Notes under the pieces: generated by a model
The model's database searches: none
Told to the model about the DNA's origin: nothing
What the model saw: the letters and a program-made list of their open reading frames with translations, nothing else
In this document: positions 1 to 6,083 of the stretch, piece by piece
How positions within the stretch are numbered: the first letter of the stretch is position 1
Layout: each line of letters starts with the position of its first letter
Made by a program: the position numbers and the translations under genes
DNA from: Candidatus Aenigmatarchaeota archaeon
GTDB lineage: Archaea; Aenigmatarchaeota; Aenigmatarchaeia; QMZS01
Direction: 5' to 3'
Length of the DNA: 12,428 nucleotides
NCBI GenBank assembly: GCA_003663355.1
Contig: QMZV01000015.1
Location: 1-12,428 of the forward strand

Positions 1-27
1 ATATTAGATTACCATATAATTCTAAAT

Positions 28-57
28 AAATTTGATTTTTTTGTAAATTTGATTTTT
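28..57. repeat. Tandem 13-bp direct repeat before the HEPN gene
   Basis: AAATTTGATTTTT occurs perfectly at 28-40 and again at 45-57, a period of 17 bases. The second copy ends four bases before the ATG at 62. An AT-rich box (TCTAAATAAA, 21-30) sits where an archaeal TATA element would be for a short-leader transcript, so the repeats fall between a possible TATA box and the start codon. That is a natural place for an operator. The repeats are directly visible; a regulatory role is inferred, and low complexity in AT-rich DNA could also produce them. Confidence 0.45.
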
Positions 58-61
58 AAAT

Positions 62-538
62 ATGGATGATAAAATTATTTGGTGTCTAAAACAAAAGAGA
101 GGTGTTAAAATTGTTGAACCTAATGAAAATCTCTACAAAGCATATATTCTAAAAGCAAGAGAAGCCTTAGAAGCAATGAATGTAAATTTTGAAAGAAAGA
201 TTTTATCTTGGGCTGTTTCTGCAAGTTATTATGCGAGATATTTTGCCGTGTATGCTTTATTATCTAAAATAGGGATAAAATCTGAAATACATGATTGTAC
301 AATAGAGTTATTCAAATTTTTATTTGTAGATATGAACAAAGTGAATATAAAGTTCTATGAAGAGTTAAAAAGTGCAAAAGATTGTAGAATAGAAGCACAA
401 TATTATTTTCCTGATTTTAAAAGTTTGAAATTACAATCCACTAGAGAATTTGTGCTTGAAATAGAAAAACTGGCAGAGCAACTAAGAGAAAAAGATATTT
501 TGGAATTAAGAAAGAAACTGAAATCTAAGTTGATTTAA
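62..538 (+). CDS. HEPN-domain protein (UPF0332-like)
   Basis: A 158-residue all-helical protein resembling the UPF0332 group of HEPN domains. The typical opening is present (WCLKQKRGVKIVEP, then a helix with KAREALEAM at 31-39), followed by the Tyr-rich core helix SASYYARYFAVYALL (53-67), GIKSEIH (71-77) and the late motif CRIEAQYYF (108-116). HEPN proteins are often paired with a minimal nucleotidyltransferase in toxin-antitoxin or RNA-processing pairs. No partner lies downstream; one could lie beyond the left edge. The ribonuclease motif Arg-x4-6-His is not seen: the matching place reads Arg-x4-Tyr, so catalysis is doubtful. The ATG at 62 begins exactly at the family's usual N-terminus. The stop overlaps the stop of the convergent permease by 4 bp. 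Family assignment is fairly sure; function is unknown. Confidence 0.72.
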   Translation: MDDKIIWCLKQKRGVKIVEPNENLYKAYILKAREALEAMNVNFERKILSWAVSASYYARYFAVYALLSKIGIKSEIHDCTIELFKFLFVDMNKVNIKFYEELKSAKDCRIEAQYYFPDFKSLKLQSTREFVLEIEKLAEQLREKDILELRKKLKSKLI

Positions 539-1335
539 ATTCCAATCAGCATTGCTCTTCCCTCAACAAATTTAAAAACAAAGTAAGCTAGAATTAGAAA
601 AACAATTGTGAAACTACTAAGATAAAATAAGGAAGGTAAAATTTCTGCAAGACCTGCTCCTTGAATTCCTATTTCTCTTACCATTTCAATTGCTTGAGTT
701 GTTGGTAAGATTTCACAAAAAGATTTTATTGGCTCGGGAAAAATTTGAACTGGATACCAGACACCAGAAAAAATCATTATAACATCAGAGAAAATCCATG
801 AAAAATCTGCTATTCCTTCTCTCCAAGCCCCTAATGCTGCAATAGCAACACCTAATCCATGGAAACAAAGAAATGTTAAAATAAAAATTAATAATACAAG
901 CAATAAACTTCCTTTGAATACAAAATTAAAAAAAGTAATGGCTACTAAAAGAATTATACCATTAGTGATAAGAATTTGAATCAATGCTATTCCAGCTTTT
1001 GCAAGTAAATAAGCAAATCTTGAGGCAGGAGAAACTAAAAGATAGATAGAAGTTCGCATATATTTTTCTCTTATAAACACATGTGAGACAGGGCCTAAAT
1101 TAATTCCTATAATTTCCCATAAAAGAGTTCCTGTAAGCAAAAAGGTAATATAAGTTTCTTTTGTTAAATTACCTATCCCTTGCAATCCAGCTCCAAAAAC
1201 AGCACTCCAAACAAAAACAAATGCTATAAACATAGTTAAAGTTCCAATTAAATCCCAGAGTAAGCGTTCTTTCCATCTTAGAAATTTTTTTAATTCTGCT
1301 ATAAATAAAACCAAAAAGTCATAAAAGAATCTCAT
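535..1335 (-). CDS. ABC-2 type transporter permease
   Basis: A 266-residue integral membrane protein with about six hydrophobic segments (roughly residues 28-49, 61-81, 112-136, 142-168, 180-198 and 234-256). A charged amphipathic N-terminus (ELKKFLRWKERLLWD) and the long cytoplasmic loop REKYMRTSIYLLVSPAS (89-105) are typical of ABC-2 exporter permeases (COG0842-like). It would form the membrane channel of an exporter powered by the ATPase encoded just upstream. Its ATG overlaps that gene's TGA by 4 bp, which implies translational coupling and a fixed pairing. Substrate cannot be read from the sequence; relatives export drugs, lipids or polysaccharides. The 3' end overlaps the convergent HEPN gene by 4 bp. 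Confidence 0.85.
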   Translation of the reverse strand: MRFFYDFLVLFIAELKKFLRWKERLLWDLIGTLTMFIAFVFVWSAVFGAGLQGIGNLTKETYITFLLTGTLLWEIIGINLGPVSHVFIREKYMRTSIYLLVSPASRFAYLLAKAGIALIQILITNGIILLVAITFFNFVFKGSLLLVLLIFILTFLCFHGLGVAIAALGAWREGIADFSWIFSDVIMIFSGVWYPVQIFPEPIKSFCEILPTTQAIEMVREIGIQGAGLAEILPSLFYLSSFTIVFLILAYFVFKFVEGRAMLIGI

Positions 1336-2321
1336 CTTACATCAACTTCCTTTCCAGTAAAATGAATAAAAACATCTTGTAAAGTTGGTTGCGAAACAAC
1401 AAAATTTTGAATTTTTGTATATTTTTTAATTTCTCTTATTAGTTTATCAAGATTATTTATATCATCTATTAAAATTCTTACTCTTTCTGTCTCCTCAATA
1501 AAATAAGATTTTTTAACAAATTTCATTTTTTCAAGTTTCTTTAATAAAGCAAAACTGAATTTTTCTAAGCGTAATTCAATAATTTCTTCTTTTTTCAAAA
1601 TCTCTTTAAGATTTGTTGGGGAATCTATTTTAATTATTTTACCTTCATTTATTAAAGCAACTTTATTACAAAGCATATCTGCTTCTTCCATATAATGGGT
1701 TGATAAAAAAATTGTGGTTTTTCTTTTCCTGTTTAACTCTTTAAGAAATTCTCTAATTTTTAATGCAATATTTGGATCTAAACCAATTGTCGGTTCATCT
1801 AAAATAAGTAATTCTGGATCATTTAATAGAGACTTTGCAATACAAAGTCTCATTATTTCTCCGGTAGAATATAAATCAGTATATCTGTTTGCTTTCTCTT
1901 TTAAATCAAAAAAATCAAGAAGAGAATCTATTTTTTCCTCTAAATTTTTTACTCTATAAATTTTTCCATAAACTTTAAGATTTTCTTTTCCTTTAAGTTC
2001 CCACCACAAATTTGCTCTTGCAAACACAGTATTTATTTTTGATGCCACTTTTTTATAATTTTCAGGAATTTTCTCACCAAAAAGATAAACTTCTCCTTTA
2101 TCCGCTCTTAATAGGTTTGTGATTATTTTAAACAAAGTTGTTTTTCCAGCACCATTAGGACCAAGCAAACCAAAGATTTCACCTTTTTTCACAGAAAAAC
2201 TAATATCATCCAAAACAACTTTTTTCTCTCTTTTAAAAAAATTTTTAATGCTCTCGGAAAAATTATAAGTTTCTTTGGGATAGCTCTTTGAAACATCTTT
2301 TATTTTTATAATTTCTGGCAT
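1332..2321 (-). CDS. ABC transporter ATP-binding protein
   Basis: A 329-residue nucleotide-binding subunit of an ABC-2 exporter. Numbering from the ATG at 2321: Walker A GPNGAGKT (54-61), signature region YSTGE (151-155), Walker B LLILDE (171-176), D-loop GLDP (about 180-183) and H-loop STH (207-209). About 100 residues follow the core and end in PTLQDVFIHFTGKE, as in COG1131/COG4586-type exporter ATPases. Two elements are unusual: the signature is YSTGE instead of LSGGQ, and the Q-loop region (VFARANLWWELKGKENL) lacks the usual glutamine. Walker A/B and the H-loop are intact, so ATP binding is likely. A GTG four codons upstream (2333) is an alternative start, but the ATG gives the conserved MPEIIKIKDVSKSY opening. 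The stop overlaps the permease start (ATGA). Confidence 0.88.
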   Translation of the reverse strand: MPEIIKIKDVSKSYPKETYNFSESIKNFFKREKKVVLDDISFSVKKGEIFGLLGPNGAGKTTLFKIITNLLRADKGEVYLFGEKIPENYKKVASKINTVFARANLWWELKGKENLKVYGKIYRVKNLEEKIDSLLDFFDLKEKANRYTDLYSTGEIMRLCIAKSLLNDPELLILDEPTIGLDPNIALKIREFLKELNRKRKTTIFLSTHYMEEADMLCNKVALINEGKIIKIDSPTNLKEILKKEEIIELRLEKFSFALLKKLEKMKFVKKSYFIEETERVRILIDDINNLDKLIREIKKYTKIQNFVVSQPTLQDVFIHFTGKEVDVR

Positions 2322-2395
2322 AAAAATACTCACTAAGAAATTTCTAATTAAAAAAATTAATGTTGTTTTGTCTATACTAAAAATTTTATGTAATT

Positions 2396-2716
2396 ATGAG
2401 AGTTGTATTTAGGAGAAGCGAATTTGGAAGATTCAAGAAATTAAAAGAAAAATGGAGAAAACCAAGAGGAATACATAATAAAATAAGAGAATGTAAAAAA
2501 GGAATAAAACCAAAAATAGGATGGAAAAAACCAGAAAAAGAGGAGATTCCAAGAATTGAAAATTTGAATGAATTGAAAAATTTAAAAGCAAAAGAAATAA
2601 TTATTTCTTCCGCAGTCGGAAAGAAGAAAAGACTTGAAATAGAAAAATATTGCAAAGAAAATAATATAAAGATTTTGAATGTACGAAAATTGGATAAGAA
2701 AAAGACCCGAGGTTAA
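2396..2716 (+). CDS. rpl32e: Large ribosomal subunit protein eL32
   Basis: A 106-residue basic protein matching ribosomal protein L32e, a 50S subunit component that binds 23S rRNA. Recognisable blocks are RRSEFGRFKKL (6-16), KWRKPRGIHNKIRECKKG (19-36), KIGWKKP (40-46), the NLNELKNL stretch (57-63) and the C-terminal SSAVGKKKRLEIEKY...IKILN (71-95). It is short compared with many archaeal homologues, lacking an N-terminal extension. The gene stands alone, away from the spc-type operon where eL32 normally lies between uL6 and eL19, and diverges from the ABC operon with 74 bp between start codons. The ATG is close behind an AT-rich box (TCTATACTAAAA, about 2371-2382), so it is probably nearly leaderless. 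The last residues (KKKTRG) may reflect a frameshift that removed a charged tail. Confidence 0.85.
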   Translation: MRVVFRRSEFGRFKKLKEKWRKPRGIHNKIRECKKGIKPKIGWKKPEKEEIPRIENLNELKNLKAKEIIISSAVGKKKRLEIEKYCKENNIKILNVRKLDKKKTRG

Positions 2717-2779
2717 GTCTGATAAAAAGGAGAAATCAGAAAGAATAAAAGGGACAAAAATAATGGAAGTGATAATTTC

Positions 2780-2813
2780 TATAATTGTACTTTGTAAAGA
2801 CATAGGTAACACC
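2780..2813 (+). repeat. Left terminal inverted repeat of the IS remnant
   Basis: Begins TATAATTGTAC and contains TTTGTAA and the block GGTAACA. It pairs in inverted orientation with 3282-3315. Six mismatches fall in 34 positions, five of them transitions, as expected of sequence that drifted after insertion. The outer boundary is set at TATAA because similarity stops abruptly beyond it. Confidence 0.7.
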
Positions 2814-2845
2814 ACTTCTCTGATAAACTCTTCTAGATTATTAAA

Positions 2846-3293
2846 TCATTTCTTCTTAAGCGGTTTTTTAAGGGTTTTAAACCATTTCTTCATCTTTCCA
2901 TTACATTTGGGGTTGTAAGGTTTTGTTCTTCTATGCTTAATTCTTTTTTCTTCTAAGAACTTGTTGTAGACCTTTGACACAAACTGTTTTCCGTTATCTG
3001 TTAAAAGTGCTTCTGGTTTTCCATATTTCTTTACCGCTCCCTCAAGAACTTTTAAGCAATTCTTTGCTGTTTTCTCCGTAAACACCCCAAAACCCGTAAT
3101 AAACCTTGAATAATCATCTAATATCGCTACAATATAAATCTTTCCATTTAAGTATTGTTTTTCTTGTTGTGTTATAGATTTGGCATAGTCTGCTTAGTTT
3201 TTCTACTTTGTTCAAGTAATTTATTGCTATATTATATCTGAAACCTACTATATTTGTGGGTAACATTTTTTCACCCATAAAGATGTTACCCAT
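2846..3293 (-). pseudogene. Transposase fragment, internally deleted and frameshifted
   Basis: Two pieces of one transposase in different frames. The 5' piece, read from about 3293 or 3266 to 3150, encodes VGFRYNIAINYLNK and a helix-turn-helix ending KLSRLCQIYNTTRKTILKWK. Near 3145-3160 the frame switches and the rve core starts at YLNGKIYIVAILDDYSRF, then VFTEKTA, LLTDNGKQF and KPYNPKCNGKMKKWFKTLKK to the stop at 2846. The first catalytic Asp region, expected between the two pieces, is absent, so an internal deletion joined them out of frame. The second Asp (in LLTDNG) is followed after 35 residues by Lys where DD(35)E enzymes have Glu, so the product would be inactive even if the frame were repaired. 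The GTG at 3085 is an internal Val codon, not a true start. The closest type is IS481/IS3-like; exact family is uncertain. Confidence 0.82.
3258..3291. repeat. Subterminal inverted repeat GGGTAACAT/ATGTTACCC
   Basis: GGGTAACAT at 3258-3266 is a perfect inverted copy of ATGTTACCC at 3283-3291, separated by 16 bases. The second arm lies inside the right terminal inverted repeat, so the first arm is a subterminal copy of the terminal core in opposite orientation. It sits at the 5' end of the transposase reading frame and could have been a transposase binding or autoregulation site, or a hairpin at the start of the mRNA. Confidence 0.5.
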
Positions 3294-3315
3294 GTGCTTA
3301 CAAAATACAGTTATA
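3282..3315 (-). repeat. Right terminal inverted repeat of the IS remnant
   Basis: On the minus strand it begins TATAACTGTA and contains TTTTGTAAGCACATGGG and TAACATC, matching the left end at 2780-2813. A possible transposase start codon (ATG at 3293) lies inside the repeat, as can happen in compact insertion sequences. Confidence 0.7.
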
Positions 3316-3370
3316 TATCAAAAATATGTAATTATCATATAGTAGAAAAAATATATATTCTATCACCAAA

Positions 3371-3409
3371 AAATATAAATACTTTAAATGTATTATATAT
3401 TAGTGGTGA
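3371..3409 (+). promoter_or_regulatory. TATA box and weak ribosome-binding site of the metallopeptidase gene
   Basis: AAATATAAATAC at 3371-3382 is a good archaeal TATA element preceded by an A-rich possible BRE. A start site about 25 bases on (near 3400) would lie downstream of the first in-frame ATG (3388) and just before GGTGA (3405-3409) and the ATG at 3412. This is the main argument for starting the gene at 3412. Confidence 0.55.
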
Positions 3410-3411
3410 AA

Positions 3412-4350
3412 ATGGAAGATAAAGATATAGACCTAATATTGGAGTATGATAGTATGGGTTTCGTCCCAAAAAAAGGAGAGAGTATATCAGATTATATGCA
3501 CAACTCATGTATAAAAAAGGAGATTTTGGCTGATCCTATCTCTTATTTCAAAAATAAATATAGAGAGTCTGAGAGTAAATTATATGAACTGCCAAGTTAT
3601 TGTAAAAGAAATTTTGAAGAAGAAACTTTAACTAAACCTTGGCCGGCAATATTAATCAGTAAAGAAGAAAAAGAGAAAATTCTTAAAGAGTATGTTAAAA
3701 GTATTAAAAATGGATCTCACAAAGACAAGACATCTTTTTATCTCTTCTCTCTTATTTTTCCCTCTCTTTTTATTGCTGATAAAATCGCTTCAGTGGGTGA
3801 AGGAAAAATAATACCATTATATGAAAATCCAGAGTTGAATATACCTTTAATAGTAGAAGATGAAGATAGTAGTTATACCATAGATGAAAAATATTTTCAC
3901 GAATTTCAACATGCAATTTCCAGACAGTTTACTTATAAACTTAGAGAAGTGCATTCTTTTAAATTTCAAAAACTATGTGAAAATTCTAATGATAATTCTC
4001 CAGCATGGACTCATGGTTTAGATTATGGAATTATGTATAGCCTTTTCCTTGGACCCAATACCCCGTTATTAGCTTCCTATTTTTTTCTTACTCCGTACAG
4101 TTTATTGTTAGCAGGAATTCCAATACCAATAACAACTTACAATTTTTGGAGAACAGAAAAGAAAATAGATAAATTTATAGAAAAGTGCGAGAAAGAAAAA
4201 TTACCTCCTTGGTATTTGCTTTTGAGAACAAATCTTAAAGAATTTAATTCTTCAAAAACAATAAAAGAACAGATAAATGAAAAATCTTCCAAAGAACTCA
4301 AATATGAAATTATCAAAAAAAGATTACAAGATGAATTGTATTCTTTCTAA
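3412..4350 (+). CDS. Putative membrane-associated zinc metallopeptidase, family not recognised
   Basis: A 312-residue protein of no family I can name. Its clearest feature is HEFQH (residues 163-167), an HExxH zincin motif in the context DEKYFHEFQHAISRQF; the two His and the Glu would bind zinc and activate water. A third ligand is not obvious: Glu and His in LREVHS (about 179-181) and His in AWTHGLDYG (about 201) are candidates. Two hydrophobic stretches (about 208-224 and 226-244) point to membrane insertion after the motif, and FYLFSLIFPSLFIAD (about 109-123) is a third hydrophobic segment. The N-terminus is charged without a signal peptide; the C-terminus is Lys/Glu-rich and helical. An ATG at 3388 would add eight residues but precedes the likely transcription start. 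It sits beside the dead IS and converges on serS with 4 bp between stops. Peptidase activity is inferred from the motif alone. Confidence 0.7.
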   Translation: MEDKDIDLILEYDSMGFVPKKGESISDYMHNSCIKKEILADPISYFKNKYRESESKLYELPSYCKRNFEEETLTKPWPAILISKEEKEKILKEYVKSIKNGSHKDKTSFYLFSLIFPSLFIADKIASVGEGKIIPLYENPELNIPLIVEDEDSSYTIDEKYFHEFQHAISRQFTYKLREVHSFKFQKLCENSNDNSPAWTHGLDYGIMYSLFLGPNTPLLASYFFLTPYSLLLAGIPIPITTYNFWRTEKKIDKFIEKCEKEKLPPWYLLLRTNLKEFNSSKTIKEQINEKSSKELKYEIIKKRLQDELYSF

Positions 4351-4354
4351 TTTT

Positions 4355-5602
4355 CTATTCTAAAACATCCTTGCCAACAAACTTTCTTAAAACAGAAGGA
4401 ACAATTATTGAACCATCCTTCTGCTGATAATTTTCCAGAATGCAAGAAATTGTCCTTTCCGTTGCAATTGCCGTTGAATTCAAAGTGTGAACGAATTCTT
4501 TTTTTCCGCCATATTTTCCAAATTTTATATTTAATTTTCTTGCCTGAAAATCTGTGCAATTTGAGCAGGACCCCAATTCTCTGTATTTCCCCTGAGCAGG
4601 AAACCAGGCTTCCAGATCATATTTTTTTGAGGCATTGTCATTTAGTTCTCCAGAGGCAATATTTACAATTCTGTAAGGTATTTTAAGTTCCTGAAAAATT
4701 TCTTCCATATTTTTAACCAATTCTTCAAAAATTTTCCAGCTTTGGTCTGGTTTGCAGAAAACAAATTGTTCAACTTTTTCAAATTGATGAACCCTGAAAA
4801 TTCCTTTTGTGTCTTTCCCGTGAGAACCCGCTTCTTTTCTGAAACAGGTTGAAATTCCGCAGTATTTCAATGGCAGTTCTTTTTCATCCAAAACTTCTTC
4901 TGAATGAAGTGAGGCGAGAGTTTGTTCACTTGTTGCAATCAGATAAGAATCTTCTCCTTCAAGTTTATAAAGTGTTTCCTCAAAATCAGATAACTCTGCT
5001 GCACCTCTCATATATTTTTTGTTCATAAAGAAAGGGGTCCACATTGGAAGAAATTTTTTCTTAATCAATTTTCTAATTGCGAACTCTATTAGAGCGAGAT
5101 TCAATAAAACGAGATCTCCTTTTAAATAATATGTTCTTGCTCCTGATATTTTTGAAGCTCTTTTCAATTCGGCAAATCTTTCAACTAATTCTGCATGTCC
5201 TTTTAAATCAAAATTGAAATCTCTGATTTTTCCAACTGTTCTGATAATTTCGTTTCCATCTTCTGTCGGAGCAACCGGTACACTATCATCAATAATATTT
5301 CCAATTTTGTATCTGTAAGCATCTCTTTCATTTTTTAAAAACTGAATTTCTTTATTGAGATTTGAGATTTTTTCATCTATCTTACTTGCCTTAACAATTA
5401 AATCCTCTGATTTTTTCCCTTTTGCAATAAGTCTTGAAATTTCATTTTTCTCTTGTCTTAATTTTTGAATTTTATTCAATCTCTCTCTCCATTTATTATC
5501 AAATTCAATTACTTTATCAACAACGGAAGGATCTTTAAATCTTTTTTTCTCACTTTCCTTTATTATTTCTGGATTTTCCCTGAATAGTTTAATGTCAAGC
5601 AT
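4355..5602 (-). CDS. serS: Seryl-tRNA synthetase
   Basis: A 415-residue class II synthetase of the common (bacterial-type) family, not the rare methanogen form. It charges tRNA-Ser with serine in the cytoplasm. The start at ATG 5602 gives the conserved opening MLDIKLFRENPE; a TTG four codons upstream (5614) is less likely. Residues about 25-100 form the heptad-like helical hairpin that grips the long variable arm of tRNA-Ser. The catalytic core shows the TSE serine-site motif (224-226), motif 2 FRKEAGSHGKDTKG (254-267) with FRVHQFEKVEQF behind it, DLEAWFP (329-335), the ELGSCSNCTDFQ block (342-353) and motif 3 STAIATERT (376-384). Length and motifs look complete. A TATA-like TTTTTATACTT lies about 45 bases upstream, implying a leader of about 20 bases. 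Confidence 0.97.
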   Translation of the reverse strand: MLDIKLFRENPEIIKESEKKRFKDPSVVDKVIEFDNKWRERLNKIQKLRQEKNEISRLIAKGKKSEDLIVKASKIDEKISNLNKEIQFLKNERDAYRYKIGNIIDDSVPVAPTEDGNEIIRTVGKIRDFNFDLKGHAELVERFAELKRASKISGARTYYLKGDLVLLNLALIEFAIRKLIKKKFLPMWTPFFMNKKYMRGAAELSDFEETLYKLEGEDSYLIATSEQTLASLHSEEVLDEKELPLKYCGISTCFRKEAGSHGKDTKGIFRVHQFEKVEQFVFCKPDQSWKIFEELVKNMEEIFQELKIPYRIVNIASGELNDNASKKYDLEAWFPAQGKYRELGSCSNCTDFQARKLNIKFGKYGGKKEFVHTLNSTAIATERTISCILENYQQKDGSIIVPSVLRKFVGKDVLE

Positions 5603-5681
5603 AACTAATATCAATAAAAATACTCTTTAGCAAAAAAGTCAAGTATAAAAAATCAAATAATATTTTATTATATATTTATTT

Positions 5682-5960
5682 ATGGTACTAGTCAAATATA
5701 AAGCTGAATGTCCTTTTTGTTCAACCTTACATAGTGGGGAAATAGAAATGGAATACAGAAAAGATAAAAAGTTTAATGTGAGAAAAAACAACAAGAAAGT
5801 TCACATATGTAAAAATAAAAAATGCAACAAAGAGTTTGTTGTTGAAGTAGATTCTTATGGAAATGTTGTATCAATGCCTACAAAGAAAGCAGAATCAGAA
5901 GGAATATTTCCTTGGGATAAGTTGGCAGAAGGCAAAATAATTGAAATTGTTGATAATTAA
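5682..5960 (+). CDS. Small putative zinc-binding protein, hypothetical
   Basis: A 92-residue basic protein that I cannot assign to a named family. Cys10-x2-Cys13 (ECPFC) and Cys43-x4-Cys48 (ICKNKKC) are spaced like the two knuckles of a zinc ribbon, separated by a Lys-rich stretch of likely beta strands. The C-terminal half lacks cysteines and ends with GIFPWDKLAEGKIIEIVDN. A zinc ribbon suggests nucleic-acid or protein binding, perhaps linked to the translation genes around it. It is divergent from serS with 79 bp between, and the AT-rich TTTTATTATATATTTATT runs directly into the ATG, so the mRNA is probably leaderless. The existence of the gene is well supported; function is unknown. Confidence 0.65.
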   Translation: MVLVKYKAECPFCSTLHSGEIEMEYRKDKKFNVRKNNKKVHICKNKKCNKEFVVEVDSYGNVVSMPTKKAESEGIFPWDKLAEGKIIEIVDN

Positions 5961-5968
5961 TTTTTATT

Positions 5969-5977
5969 TTTATAAAC
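5969..5977 (+). promoter_or_regulatory. Possible TATA box upstream of tsaC
   Basis: TTTATAAAC at 5969-5977 resembles an archaeal TATA element. It would start transcription near 5997, leaving an untranslated leader of about 85 bases before the ATG at 6084, long for this genome. A weaker box (AATTAAAAAC, about 6043-6052) would give a leader of about 10 bases. Confidence 0.3.
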
Positions 5978-6083
5978 TTAATAAGGATGTTCGGTATTGA
6001 CAACATTTCTTATACTTCTTATTACTTATGTGTTAATTCTTCAAATTAAAAACTGGAAAGTTGATAACTTAAAAACTTCTATT

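Larger units (their letters stand above)
2780..3315. mobile_element. Decayed insertion sequence, about 536 bp, DDE (rve) type
   Basis: Two 34-bp imperfect inverted repeats (2780-2813 and 3282-3315, 28 of 34 positions identical by my alignment) bracket the broken remains of a minus-strand DDE transposase. The internal length is only about half of what an IS481/IS3-like element needs, because the middle of the transposase gene is missing. No target-site duplication is apparent immediately outside 2780 and 3315, which fits an old insertion or ends that are slightly misplaced. The element lies between eL32 and the metallopeptidase gene and fills most of the only long non-genic stretch of the window. 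The IS family is inferred from transposase motifs only. Confidence 0.75.

Noticed and set aside
1714..1959. Plus-strand frame opposite the ABC ATPase
   Set aside because: It is an antisense shadow of a well-supported gene, Phe/Ser-rich as expected from the complement of Lys/Glu codons. The same holds for the frames opposite tsaC, serS and thrS.
2846..3085. A 79-residue transposase gene starting at 3085
   Set aside because: The start is an internal GTG (Val in GVFTEKTA). The same frame clearly continues upstream through ILDDYSRF, so it is a fragment of a larger broken gene.
2813..3282. A possible CRISPR or toxin-antitoxin remnant in the long non-genic stretch
   Set aside because: No spaced repeats are present, and the sequence is explained by inverted ends and a transposase fragment.
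3388..3411. ATG at 3388 as the start of the metallopeptidase
   Set aside because: It is only about 10 bases after the TATA box, so it would precede the likely transcript start. The ATG at 3412 follows GGTGA.
5987..6049. A 20-codon frame starting ATGTTCGG upstream of tsaC, as a possible leader peptide
   Set aside because: No ribosome-binding site at proper spacing, no codon pattern, and it would lie upstream of the predicted transcription start near 5997.
5997..6083. Upstream TTG extension of tsaC giving a hydrophobic N-terminal segment like a membrane anchor
   Set aside because: TsaC proteins are cytoplasmic and begin just before the AYPTETVYGLG block. The ATG at 6084 fits exactly, and the extension looks like translated T-rich leader DNA.
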